Of a stretch of DNA of 16,932 nucleotides, positions 7,380 through 14,966 are shown one piece after another. How positions within the stretch are numbered: the first letter of the stretch is position 1; each line of letters opens with the position of its first letter. The stretch spans positions 1-16,932 of the forward strand of contig JAGWLJ010000003.1 in the NCBI GenBank assembly GCA_028873275.1, read 5' to 3'. The position numbers were made by a program, and so were the translations under genes. Source of the stretch: Pseudomonadota bacterium. GTDB taxonomy: Bacteria; Pseudomonadota; Alphaproteobacteria; Rickettsiales; SXRF01. The notes under the pieces are model-generated. The model was not told the DNA's origin and did no database searches. It was given only the letters and a program-made list of their open reading frames with translations.

Positions 7380-7744
7380 TCCAGCAACAATCTAACTTAG
7401 AAGTCGCCGATAATTCCGGCGCGCGGCGCGTGATGTGCATCAAGGTGCTGGGCGGCTCGATGCGCAAGACGGCGACCGTGGGCGATGTTATCGTCGTCTC
7501 GATCAAGGACGCCATTCCGCGCGGCAAGGTGAAGAAGGGCGAAGTGCATCGCGCCGTGATCGTGCGCACCAAGCGCGACATCCGCCGTCCCGACGGCAGC
7601 GTTATCCGCTTCGACAAAAACGCGGCGGTGCTGGTGGACAAGCAGAACGAGCCGATCGGCACCCGTATCTTCGGGCCGGTGGTGCGCGAGCTGCGCGCCA
7701 AGCAGTTCATGAAGATTGTATCACTTGCACCGGAGGTATTGTAA
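7376..7744 (+). CDS. rplN: 50S ribosomal protein L14
   Basis: L14 lies at the subunit interface and forms intersubunit bridges; it is also the site where the RsfS silencing factor binds. The 122-residue length and start MIQQQSNLEVADNSGARRV are standard. The family signature GDVIVVSIKDAIPRG...VKKGEVHRAVIVRTK spans residues 36-66. The ATG overlaps the inserted ORF's stop by 4 nt. Only a weak purine stretch lies upstream, so translation is probably coupled to that ORF. A 79-nt gap with a palindromic repeat follows. Confidence 0.97.
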   Translation: MIQQQSNLEVADNSGARRVMCIKVLGGSMRKTATVGDVIVVSIKDAIPRGKVKKGEVHRAVIVRTKRDIRRPDGSVIRFDKNAAVLVDKQNEPIGTRIFGPVVRELRAKQFMKIVSLAPEVL

Positions 7745-7746
7745 CT

Positions 7747-7808
7747 CGTCATCCCCGCGCAGGCGGTGATCCATTCGCGAATAGACTCCCGCCTTCGCGG
7801 GAGTGACG
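7747..7808. repeat. Palindromic repeat in the rplN-rplX gap (62 bp)
   Basis: Imperfect inverted arms begin CGTCA (7747-7751) and end TGACG (7804-7808). Next to these, CCCCGCGCAGGCGG is matched by CCGCCTTCGCGGG on the other side. The centre holds the 8-bp palindrome TTCGCGAA at 7774-7781. This resembles a repeat family, with GTCAT-CCCGCG arms, that is widespread between proteobacterial genes. It is a different family from the element at 1533 and 14878. It could fold into a long hairpin in the mRNA before rplX. Confidence 0.8.
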
Positions 7809-7823
7809 GAGAAAGAAGGAAGT

Positions 7824-8144
7824 ATGAACAAGAAATTCAAAGTGAAAAAAGGCGACGAAGTCATTGTCATCGCCGGCCGTGAAAAAGGCAAGAAGGGTAA
7901 GATCAGGGAAATGATCACCGACAAGTCGCGCGTCGTCGTTGAGGGTGTCAACATGGTGAAGCGTCACCAGAAGCCGTCGCAGGCCAATCCTCAGGGTGGC
8001 ATCGTTGAGAAGGAAGCGTCGCTGCATGTGAGCAATGTGGCGCTGATCGACCCCAAATCGGGCAAGCCGACGCGCGCCGGGTATAAACTTTCGGATAATG
8101 GAACGAAACAGCGCATTGCGCGCCGTTCGGGAGAGGCAGTCTAA
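7824..8144 (+). CDS. rplX: 50S ribosomal protein L24
   Basis: L24 is one of two assembly initiators of the 50S subunit. The 106-residue product carries a KOW motif at about residues 9-27 (KGDEVIVIAGREKGKKGKI) and the conserved VEGVNMVKRHQKP and GGIVEKEASLHVSNVALIDP blocks. The ATG at 7824 is preferred, because it gives the family N-terminus and has GAAGGAAG just upstream; a GTG seven codons earlier lies in the palindromic repeat. The stop overlaps the rplE ATG by 1 nt. Confidence 0.97.
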   Translation: MNKKFKVKKGDEVIVIAGREKGKKGKIREMITDKSRVVVEGVNMVKRHQKPSQANPQGGIVEKEASLHVSNVALIDPKSGKPTRAGYKLSDNGTKQRIARRSGEAV

Positions 8145-8767
8145 TGGCACAGGCAAAGAAAAAACCGCAAGCGGAAGCGCAGGATCAGGCGACCCCGCCC
8201 ACCGGCGGCTCGTCGAAGGGCGCTTACGTGCCCCGGCTGCAGACGGTGTACGAGAAGGAAGTGCGCGCCGCGCTGCAGAAGCAGTTCAACTACGGCAACG
8301 CCATGCAGGTGCCCAAGCTGGACAAGATCGTCATCAACATGGGCGTCGGCGAGAACGTCAACGACAGCAAGATCATCCAGGCGGCGGTGGCGGACATGAC
8401 GGCCATCTCCGGCCAGAAGCCGGTGATCACCAAGGCCAAGAAAGCCATCGCCAGCTACAAGCTCCGCGAGGGGCTGGCCATCGGCTGCAAGGTGACGCTC
8501 AGGAAACAGCGCATGTACGAGTTCCTCGACCGGCTGATCAACACCGCCCTGCCGCGCGTGCGCGACTTCCGCGGCGTGCCGCACAAGAGCTTCGACGGCC
8601 GCGGCAATTACGCGCTCGGCCTCAAGGAGCAGATCGTGTTCCCGGAGATCAATTACGACAAGATCGACCAGGTGCGTGGCATGGACATCATCATCTGCAC
8701 CACCGCCAAAACCGACGCCGAAGCGAAGGCGCTGCTGGCGGGATTCAATATGCCATTTATCAAATAG
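8144..8767 (+). CDS. rplE: 50S ribosomal protein L5
   Basis: L5 binds 5S rRNA in the central protuberance. The core runs from about residue 28 (YVPRLQTVYEKEV) and includes PKLDKIVINMGVGE, the KKAIASYKLREG segment, and the C-terminal PEINYDKIDQVRGMDI. At 207 residues it is longer than the usual 179-185. The excess is a 27-residue N-terminal stretch rich in Ala, Gln, Lys and Pro. The start is 1 nt inside the rplX stop (TAATG). Confidence 0.97.
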   Translation: MAQAKKKPQAEAQDQATPPTGGSSKGAYVPRLQTVYEKEVRAALQKQFNYGNAMQVPKLDKIVINMGVGENVNDSKIIQAAVADMTAISGQKPVITKAKKAIASYKLREGLAIGCKVTLRKQRMYEFLDRLINTALPRVRDFRGVPHKSFDGRGNYALGLKEQIVFPEINYDKIDQVRGMDIIICTTAKTDAEAKALLAGFNMPFIK

Positions 8768-8775
8768 AGGACATC

Positions 8776-9081
8776 ATGGCTAAAAAGAGCTCTATCAATA
8801 AAAACAACAATCGCGCCAGGCTGATCAAAAAGCAGGCCGCCAAGCGTGCCGCGCTGAAAAAGATTGTGATGAGCAAGGATCTGCCGTTCGACGAGCGTCT
8901 GCAGGCGCAGATGGCGCTGGCCAAGCTGCCGCGTAACGGTTCGAAGGTGCGCCATCGCAACCGCTGCGAGCTGACCGGCCGCGCACGCGCCACCTACCGC
9001 AAGTTCAAGCTGTCGCGCATCAAGCTGCGCGAGCTGGGCTCGTTCGGGCGCATTCCGGGTTTAACGAAAGCGAGTTGGTAA
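8776..9081 (+). CDS. rpsN: 30S ribosomal protein S14, zinc-independent form
   Basis: S14 is in the 30S head near S3 and S10. The 101-residue protein is the long form without the CxxC zinc sites; only one Cys is present, in RNRCELTGR. The conserved C-terminal block KFKLSRIKLRELGSFGRIPG ends with the usual KASW. The start, with AGAGGA a few bases upstream, gives the family N-terminus MAKKSS. It lies 8 nt after rplE and 9 nt before rpsH. Confidence 0.97.
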   Translation: MAKKSSINKNNNRARLIKKQAAKRAALKKIVMSKDLPFDERLQAQMALAKLPRNGSKVRHRNRCELTGRARATYRKFKLSRIKLRELGSFGRIPGLTKASW

Positions 9082-9090
9082 GGAGAAACT

Positions 9091-9489
9091 ATGTCCATGA
9101 ATTATCGTCTTGCCGATATGCTGGCGCTGATCAAGAATGGTCAGCGTGCGCGCCTGGCTACGGTGCGCTGCCAGTATTCGGCGCTGCTCGGCAACGTGCT
9201 CGAGGTGCTGAAGAACGAGGGCTATATCAACGATTACAGAGCCGTTGATATCGATGAGCGCCGCCAGGAGTTCGAGATTGATCTCAAGTATCATGAGGGC
9301 GAGAGCGTCATCCGCGAGATCAAATGCATCTCGAAGCCGGGCCGCCGCGTATATTATCAAATTGCCAACCTGCCGAAATTTTTCAACGGCCTGGGCATCG
9401 CCATCCTCTCCACGTCGAAGGGCGTGATGTCGGATTTCGATGCGCGTCTCGCCAATGTCGGCGGCGAAGTGCTGTGCAGCGTGTTTTAA
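9091..9489 (+). CDS. rpsH: 30S ribosomal protein S8
   Basis: S8 is a primary 16S rRNA-binding protein of the platform; in E. coli it represses the spc operon by binding mRNA near rplE. The 132-residue length is normal. It shows the opening NYRLADMLALIKNGQ and the C-terminal signature ILSTSKGVMSDFDARLANVGG. AAGGAG is placed 5 nt before the ATG at 9091; an internal ATG two codons later also fits the family start. No S8-binding mimic was recognised in the rplX-rplE region. Confidence 0.98.
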   Translation: MSMNYRLADMLALIKNGQRARLATVRCQYSALLGNVLEVLKNEGYINDYRAVDIDERRQEFEIDLKYHEGESVIREIKCISKPGRRVYYQIANLPKFFNGLGIAILSTSKGVMSDFDARLANVGGEVLCSVF

Positions 9490-9501
9490 TGGAGTGAACG
9501 A

Positions 9502-10035
9502 ATGTCACGCGTAGGAAAACAACCCATTGCGATTCCCTCCGGAGTGACCGTGTCGGTCAATCCCGGCGAAGTCGCGGTTAAGGGCGCCAAGGGCGAGCTC
9601 AAATACAAGCTGCTGCCGGAAGTCAGCGTCGAGGTGAAGGACGGCAAGGCCTGGGTGAAACCGGCCAACAAGGGCACGCGCGCCCGCACGCTGTGGGGCA
9701 CGTCGCGCAACCAGATTTCCAACATGGTGGAAGGCGTCTCCAAGGGCTTCACCCGCAAGATGGAAATCCAGGGCGTCGGCTTCCGCGCTGCCGCCGATAA
9801 GAATTACCTGACGCTGGCGCTGGGTTACAGCCACGAAATCAAATACGCCATCCCGGCCGGCATCGAGATCAAATGCGCCAAGCCGACCGAGATCGCCGTC
9901 ACCGGCTTCGACAAGAAGCTGGTGGGCCAGGTGGCGGCGGAAATCCGCGCTCTGCGCAAGCCGGAACCCTATAAGGGCAAGGGCGTGCGCTATGAGGGCG
10001 AGTATGTAAGGCAGAAGGAAGGTAAGAAGAAATGA
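9502..10035 (+). CDS. rplF: 50S ribosomal protein L6
   Basis: L6 lies near the sarcin-ricin loop and the factor-binding site. The 177-residue protein has two repeated domains, with the start SRVGKQPIAIPSGV and the C-terminal signature RKPEPYKGKGVRYEGEYV near residues 153-170, followed by a Lys tail. GGAG 7 nt upstream supports the start. The stop overlaps the rplR start by 4 nt (ATGA). Confidence 0.98.
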   Translation: MSRVGKQPIAIPSGVTVSVNPGEVAVKGAKGELKYKLLPEVSVEVKDGKAWVKPANKGTRARTLWGTSRNQISNMVEGVSKGFTRKMEIQGVGFRAAADKNYLTLALGYSHEIKYAIPAGIEIKCAKPTEIAVTGFDKKLVGQVAAEIRALRKPEPYKGKGVRYEGEYVRQKEGKKK

Positions 10036-10403
10036 GCCAGGCAACCAAATCCAAGGCGCTGTTCGAGCGCCGCAAGAGCCGCGTGCGTTATGCCATCAGC
10101 AAGAAGGCTGTCGGCCGCGTGCGCCTGTCGGTGTTCCGCTCCGGCAAGCATATCTACGCCCAGCTCATCGACGACAGCAAGGGCGTCACCCTGGCGGCCG
10201 CCTCGTCGCTCGACAAGGAACTCAAGGGCAAGCTCAAATCGGCTTCGACCGTGGAAGCGGCCAAGTCAGTGGGCGAGCTTATCGCCAAAAAGGCCAAGGA
10301 AGCCAAGGTCAGCAGCGTGGTGTTCGACCGCGGCGGCTATCTCTTCCACGGGCGCGTCAAGGCCCTGGCCGATGCGGCCCGCGAAAACGGATTATCTTTT
10401 TAA
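10032..10403 (+). CDS. rplR: 50S ribosomal protein L18
   Basis: L18 binds 5S rRNA with L5. The 123-residue protein has the basic N-terminus (FERRKSRVRYAI) and the family strands RLSVFRSGKHIYAQLIDD, then the terminal motif VVFDRGGYLFHGRVKALADAARENGL split over residues 95-122. It is coupled to rplF by a 4-nt overlap. rpsE starts 12 nt downstream. Confidence 0.97.
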   Translation: MSQATKSKALFERRKSRVRYAISKKAVGRVRLSVFRSGKHIYAQLIDDSKGVTLAAASSLDKELKGKLKSASTVEAAKSVGELIAKKAKEAKVSSVVFDRGGYLFHGRVKALADAARENGLSF

Positions 10404-10415
10404 ATAGGAAAAATT

Positions 10416-11003
10416 ATGGCACGCGAAGGACAACAACGCAGTGAGCGGAAAGACGGCGAAGAGCGTAGCGAGCTGATCGACAAATTGGTATCGATCAACC
10501 GCGTCGCCAAGGTGGTGAAGGGCGGACGCCGTTTCGGCTTCGCCGCGCTGGTCGTCGTCGGCGACGGCAAGGGCAAGGTGGGCTACGGCTCGGGCAAGGC
10601 CAAGGAAGTCTCCGACGCCATGCGCAAGGCGACCGATGACGCCAAGAAGCATATGGTTCGCATCCCGCTGCGCGAAGGCCGCACGCTGCACCACGATCTC
10701 TACGGCCGCTTCGGCGCCGGCAAGGTCATCATCCGCACCGCTCCGGTCGGCACCGGCATCATCGCCGGCGGCCCGATGCGCGCCGTGTTCGAGGCGCTGG
10801 GCGTGCAGGACGTCGTGGCCAAGTCGGTCGGCACCAGCAACCCGCATAACATGCTCAAGGCGACGTTCGCCGCGCTCGACACCATGAAGAGCCCGCGCGC
10901 CATCGCCGCCAAGCGCGGCAAGAAGGTCGGCGATATCGTCGAGCGCCGCGAAGGCAAGGGCGAGGCGGAACAGGCCGAGAAAACGGAAAAGAAATCCCAG
11001 TAA
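10416..11003 (+). CDS. rpsE: 30S ribosomal protein S5
   Basis: S5 contributes to decoding accuracy and mRNA helicase activity at the 30S entry site. The 195-residue product contains the RNA-binding N domain (SINRVAKVVKGGRRFGFAAL, GDGKGKVGYGSGKAKE) and the C domain (GTGIIAGGPMRAVFEALGV, TSNPHNMLKATFAAL). It ends in a Glu/Lys tail of about 20 residues, common in alphaproteobacteria. AGGA 6 nt upstream supports the ATG. Confidence 0.98.
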   Translation: MAREGQQRSERKDGEERSELIDKLVSINRVAKVVKGGRRFGFAALVVVGDGKGKVGYGSGKAKEVSDAMRKATDDAKKHMVRIPLREGRTLHHDLYGRFGAGKVIIRTAPVGTGIIAGGPMRAVFEALGVQDVVAKSVGTSNPHNMLKATFAALDTMKSPRAIAAKRGKKVGDIVERREGKGEAEQAEKTEKKSQ

Positions 11004-11015
11004 AGGATACGGACG

Positions 11016-11300
11016 ATGACCGAGACAGCAAAAAAGCCCGCCAAGCCGAAAGCCGAAAAGGCGCCGGCCAAAGCAGCTGAACCGAAGGCGGCGAAGAAGG
11101 CCGAAAAGCCGGCCGCTTCCGGCAAGACCATCAAGGTAACTCAGGTTCAGGGCAGCATCGCCCGTAAATGGGATCAGGAAGCCACCTTGCGCGGCCTTGG
11201 CCTCGGCAAGCGCCATCGCTCGCGCGTGTTACAGGACACGCCGGAAATTCGCGGCATGGTGTATAAGGTACGGCATCTGGTGAAGGTAGAAAATCAGTGA
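11016..11300 (+). CDS. rpmD: 50S ribosomal protein L30 with long N-terminal extension
   Basis: L30 is a small 50S protein, normally about 60 residues. Here it is 94. The L30 domain starts near residue 37 (KTIKVTQVQGSIARKW) and includes GLGLGKRHRSRVL and the C-terminal VRHLVKV. Residues 1-36 are almost only Lys, Ala, Pro and Glu and are probably disordered. The ATG at 11016 has AAAGGA 8 nt upstream, so the extension is likely translated. The stop codon TGA (11298-11300) lies inside the first unit of a heptad repeat. Confidence 0.95.
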   Translation: MTETAKKPAKPKAEKAPAKAAEPKAAKKAEKPAASGKTIKVTQVQGSIARKWDQEATLRGLGLGKRHRSRVLQDTPEIRGMVYKVRHLVKVENQ

Positions 11301-11331
11301 CTGGTGACTAGTGGTTAGTGACTAGTGAAGG
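11297..11331. repeat. Heptad repeat block, left arm of the rpmD-rplO gap
   Basis: Five consecutive 7-nt units with the pattern GTGRYTR: the unit GTGACTA occurs at 11304 and 11318, with GTGACTG at 11297 and GTGGTTA at 11311. The first unit contains the rpmD stop codon. The block is roughly complementary to the right-hand block at 11390-11424. Confidence 0.85.
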
Positions 11332-11363
11332 AAAACAGAACGAGAAAAGGAGGGTGGTGACGA

Positions 11364-11384
11364 ATGGATAGGGCGCGGCGGTGA
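11364..11384 (+). other. Possible six-codon minicistron in the rpmD-rplO gap
   Basis: A strong AAGGAGG at 11347-11353 lies 10 nt before an ATG that is followed by five sense codons (D, R, A, R, R) and TGA. It lies in the 58-nt spacer between two heptad blocks. Either this is a leader peptide or, more likely, the AAGGAGG is a leftover Shine-Dalgarno moved away from rplO by repeat insertion. There is no coding evidence beyond the ribosome-binding site. Confidence 0.2.
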
Positions 11385-11389
11385 GAGAT

Positions 11390-11424
11390 CACTGGTCATC
11401 AGCCACTAGCCACTGGCCACTAAA
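11390..11424. repeat. Heptad repeat block, right arm of the rpmD-rplO gap
   Basis: Five 7-nt units of the pattern CACTRGC, with CACTAGC at 11404 and CACTGGC at 11411, ending 4 nt before the rplO ATG. Reverse-complemented, the units match the left block, so the two arms can pair imperfectly around a 58-nt loop. Confidence 0.85.
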
Positions 11425-11428
11425 AATT

Positions 11429-11887
11429 ATGCAGCTCAACCAACTCAAATCCAATCCCGGCTCGCGGCATCGCAAAATCCGCGTCGGGCGCGGCATCGGA
11501 TCTTCCAAGGGCAAGACGGCCGGGCGCGGCGGCAAGGGCCAGACGGCCCGCACCGGCGTGCGCATCAACGGTTTCGAGGGCGGCCAGACGCCGATCCATC
11601 GCCGCCTGCCCAAGCGCGGCTTCAATAATCATTCGCGCGAGGAATACGCCACCATCAACCTGCAAGCCATCCAGAAAGCCATCGACAGCGGTACGCTCGA
11701 CGGCAAGAAGGACATCGACCTGGCGGCGCTGAAAGCGGCCGGGCTGGTGCGCAAGAACGCCGAGCAGGTCAAGCTGCTGGCCAAGGGCGCGCTCAAGGCG
11801 AAGGTGACGATCTCCGTCAACCTGGCTTCCGAATCGGCCAAGGCGGCCGTGGAGAAGGCGGGCGGGAAGGTAGTCGCCAGTCGATAG
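11429..11887 (+). CDS. rplO: 50S ribosomal protein L15
   Basis: L15 is a late-assembly 50S protein. The 152-residue product begins MQLNQLKSNPGSRHRKIRVGRG and has the Gly/Lys-rich region RGIGSSKGKTAGRGGKGQ and the RRLPKRGFNN block. The C-terminal domain covers about residues 70-150. The ATG at 11429 is chosen on homology; an in-frame GTG 16 codons upstream would translate the heptad repeat. There is no Shine-Dalgarno before 11429, where heptads fill the space. The last codons and the stop TAG lie in another heptad block. Confidence 0.96.
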   Translation: MQLNQLKSNPGSRHRKIRVGRGIGSSKGKTAGRGGKGQTARTGVRINGFEGGQTPIHRRLPKRGFNNHSREEYATINLQAIQKAIDSGTLDGKKDIDLAALKAAGLVRKNAEQVKLLAKGALKAKVTISVNLASESAKAAVEKAGGKVVASR

Positions 11888-11900
11888 TCGACAGTCGCCG
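11873..11900. repeat. Heptad repeat across the rplO stop codon
   Basis: Four exact-register units of GTCGNNR: GTCGCCA at 11873, GTCGATA at 11880, GTCGACA at 11887 and GTCGCCG at 11894. The block encodes the last residues of L15 and supplies its TAG stop. AGTCGATAG at 11879-11887 is perfectly complementary to CTATCGACT at 11910-11918. Confidence 0.8.
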
Positions 11901-11909
11901 GTAATTTTG

Positions 11910-11938
11910 CTATCGACTAAATGACTAACGACTAAGGA
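11910..11938. repeat. Heptad repeat that supplies the secY Shine-Dalgarno
   Basis: Units CTATCGA, CTAAATGA (8 nt), CTAACGA and CTAAGGA follow one another. The last unit contains TAAGGA (11933-11938), 10 nt before the secY ATG and the only Shine-Dalgarno available to it. Confidence 0.75.
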
Positions 11939-11948
11939 CTATTTTTAA

Positions 11949-13303
<1,355 letters not shown>

Positions 13304-13307
<4 letters not shown>

Positions 13308-13975
13308 ACATCATTCTCTTCGGCCCTCCCGGCGCAGGGAAGGGCACGCAGGCCGATATCCTCCAGAAGCAGCATAGCCTGTGCAAGCTCTCGACCGGCG
13401 ACATGCTGCGCGCGGCGGTAACCTCCGGCTCGCCGCTGGGCGCCCAGGTCAAAGACATTATGGCCAAAGGCCAGCTGGTGCCCGACAGCATCATGATCGA
13501 CCTCATCCGCGGCCGCATCCAGCAGCCCGATTGCCATCCCGGCTTCATTCTCGACGGCTTCCCGCGCACGGTGGCGCAGGCTGAGGCGCTTGACGCCATG
13601 CTGACCAGCGAGAAAAAGAAGCTCGATTACGTCATCGAACTCCAGGTGGACGATGCGGAGCTGGTGCGGCGCATCGCCGGCCGCTTCTCCTGCGCCAAAT
13701 GCGGCGCCGGCTATCACGACCAATCAAAGCAGCCGCGCCAGCCCGGCGTCTGCGACGCCTGCGGCTCCCGCGAGTTCACCCGCCGCGAGGACGACAAGGC
13801 CGAAACCGTGTCCAAGCGGCTGGAAGCCTATCACCGCCAGACCGCGCCGCTGCTGCCCTATTACCGCACGCAGGGGATTCTCAAGAGCGTCGATGGCATG
13901 GCGGATATCGACGCCGTGACGCGGCAGATCGATCAGGTGCTGCGCGTCCGTACGAAAGTTGCGGAAAATAGTTGA
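13304..13975 (+). CDS. adk: Adenylate kinase, zinc-binding LID type
   Basis: Adenylate kinase interconverts ATP plus AMP and two ADP in the cytoplasm. The 223-residue protein has the P-loop GPPGAGKGT at residues 7-15, the AMP-site region STGDMLRAA and the DGFPRT motif at residues 84-89. The LID domain carries two CxxC pairs (Cys130, Cys133, Cys150, Cys153), the structural zinc site typical of alphaproteobacterial and Gram-positive enzymes. It is coupled to secY by an ATGA overlap, as in other alphaproteobacteria. The TTGACC that overlaps its stop codon looks like the -35 box of the next transcription unit. Confidence 0.98.
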
Positions 13976-13999
13976 CCGTAGGATAAATATTACTAAAAT
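13972..13999 (+). promoter_or_regulatory. Probable sigma-70-type promoter for rpsM-rpsK-rpoA-rplQ
   Basis: TTGACC (13972-13977) and TAAAAT (13994-13999) each match the consensus at 5 of 6 positions and are 16 nt apart in an AT-rich stretch. The -35 box overlaps the adk stop. This is the only long gap in the operon without repeats, and it sits where a separate alpha-operon promoter is expected. A transcript would start near 14006. Confidence 0.6.
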
Positions 14000-14001
14000 A
14001 C

Positions 14002-14043
14002 CCGCTCCCATGAACGGAATTCGTTCCTAAGCGGATTGTTTTT
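14002..14043 (+). promoter_or_regulatory. Leader hairpin before rpsM, attenuator-like
   Basis: CCGCT (14002-14006) can pair with AGCGG (14030-14034). Inside it, GAACG (14012-14016) pairs with CGTTC (14022-14026) around a 5-nt loop. ATTGTTTTT follows directly, giving a weak terminator-like shape that ends at the rpsM Shine-Dalgarno AAAGGAG (14044-14050). It could end part of the secY-adk transcript or regulate rpsM. The stem is short, so this is tentative. Confidence 0.35.
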
Positions 14044-14055
14044 AAAGGAGTTTTT

Positions 14056-14433
14056 GTGGCTCGTATTGCTGGTGTAAACATCCCCTCGGCCAAACGGCTG
14101 GATATTGCGCTGACCTATATTCACGGCATCGGCCGCGTCAAGGCGGCGGAAATCTGCAAAAAAGCGGGATTCCCGCTGGAAAAGCGTGTGCATCAGCTTT
14201 CCGAATCGGAAGTGGCGCGCATCCGCGAGATCATCGACCGTGACTATACCGTGGAAGGCGACCTCCGCCGCGAAGTGTCGATGAACATCAAGCGTCTGGT
14301 CGACCTCGGCTGCTACCGCGGCCTGCGTCACCGCAAGCGCCTGCCGGTCCGCGGCCAGCGCACGCATACCAACGCCCGTACCCGCAAGGGCAAGGCCAAG
14401 CCGATCGCCGGCAAGAAAATCGTAAGCAAATAA
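14056..14433 (+). CDS. rpsM: 30S ribosomal protein S13
   Basis: S13 is in the 30S head and contacts the 50S subunit and P-site tRNA. The 125-residue protein has the start ARIAGVNIPSAKRLDIALTYIHGIG, with the helix-hairpin-helix GIG at residues 24-26, and the basic C-terminal block RHRKRLPVRGQRTHTNARTRKG split over residues 95-116. The start codon is GTG, with AAAGGAG 5 nt upstream; no ATG gives the family N-terminus. It appears to be the first gene of a promoter-proximal subunit with rpsK, rpoA and rplQ. Confidence 0.98.
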   Translation: MARIAGVNIPSAKRLDIALTYIHGIGRVKAAEICKKAGFPLEKRVHQLSESEVARIREIIDRDYTVEGDLRREVSMNIKRLVDLGCYRGLRHRKRLPVRGQRTHTNARTRKGKAKPIAGKKIVSK

Positions 14434-14452
14434 GTCATCAAGGAATTTTATA

Positions 14453-14869
14453 ATGGCTGAGAAACAAGCAACGGCTGCCGCGTCGTCCGCCGCTCCTAAA
14501 ATCAAGAAGAAAGAGCGCAAGAACATCACCACCGGCGTGGCGCATGTCAACGCCTCGTTCAACAATACCATCATCACCATCACCGACACCCAAGGCAATA
14601 CGGTGGCCTGGTCGTCGGCGGGGCATCACGGCTTCAAGGGCTCGCGCAAATCGACCCCGTATGCCGCGCAGGTGACGGCGGAAAATGCCGGCCGCAAGGC
14701 GCAGGAACATGGCGTCAAGACGCTGGCCGTGCTGGTCAAGGGCCCAGGCGCCGGCCGTGAATCGGCGCTGCGCGCGCTGCAGGCGGTGGGCTTCATGATC
14801 ACCTCGATCAAGGACGTGACGCCCGTTCCCCACAATGGATGCAGGCCGCCGAAGCGGAGAAGGGTGTAA
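14453..14869 (+). CDS. rpsK: 30S ribosomal protein S11
   Basis: S11 shapes the 30S platform near the E-site mRNA. The 138-residue product has an Ala/Lys-rich N-terminal arm (about 22 residues), then the core GVAHVNASFNNTIITITDTQGN. The GRESALRALQAVGF segment follows, and the C-terminus is the invariant PVPHNGCRPPKRRRV. AAGGA lies 8 nt upstream. rpsD, which follows in E. coli, is absent, as in other alphaproteobacteria; a 97-nt gap with a palindromic repeat leads to rpoA. Confidence 0.98.
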   Translation: MAEKQATAAASSAAPKIKKKERKNITTGVAHVNASFNNTIITITDTQGNTVAWSSAGHHGFKGSRKSTPYAAQVTAENAGRKAQEHGVKTLAVLVKGPGAGRESALRALQAVGFMITSIKDVTPVPHNGCRPPKRRRV

Positions 14870-14877
14870 GGTGCTTA

Positions 14878-14949
14878 ATTCCCCGCCAAGCGTAGCGCGA
14901 GCGGGGATCATGGCAAGTGGAGTAAAGATCCCCGCTCAAGGCGGGGAAT
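14878..14949. repeat. Nested palindromic repeat, copy 2 (72 bp)
   Basis: The same four 10-bp arms as at 1533-1609 are present: ATTCCCCGCC at 14878-14887, GAGCGGGGAT at 14899-14908, ATCCCCGCTC at 14928-14937 and GGCGGGGAAT at 14940-14949. The central spacer also shares an ATG/CAA/TGGAG/AAA pattern with copy 1, whereas the left spacer differs. It ends 17 nt before rpoA. Confidence 0.9.
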
Positions 14950-14966
14950 AGAACTAAGGAGCAAGC

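Noticed and set aside
7803..7823. GTG at 7803 as the rplX start
   Set aside because: It lies in the palindromic repeat. The ATG at 7824 has GAAGGAAG and gives the normal L24 N-terminus.
11297..11424. Heptad blocks as a CRISPR array
   Set aside because: Units are 7 nt with no unique spacers, and no cas genes are present.
11381..11428. GTG at 11381 as the rplO start
   Set aside because: It would add 16 residues translated from the repeat and has no Shine-Dalgarno; the L15 family N-terminus begins at 11429.
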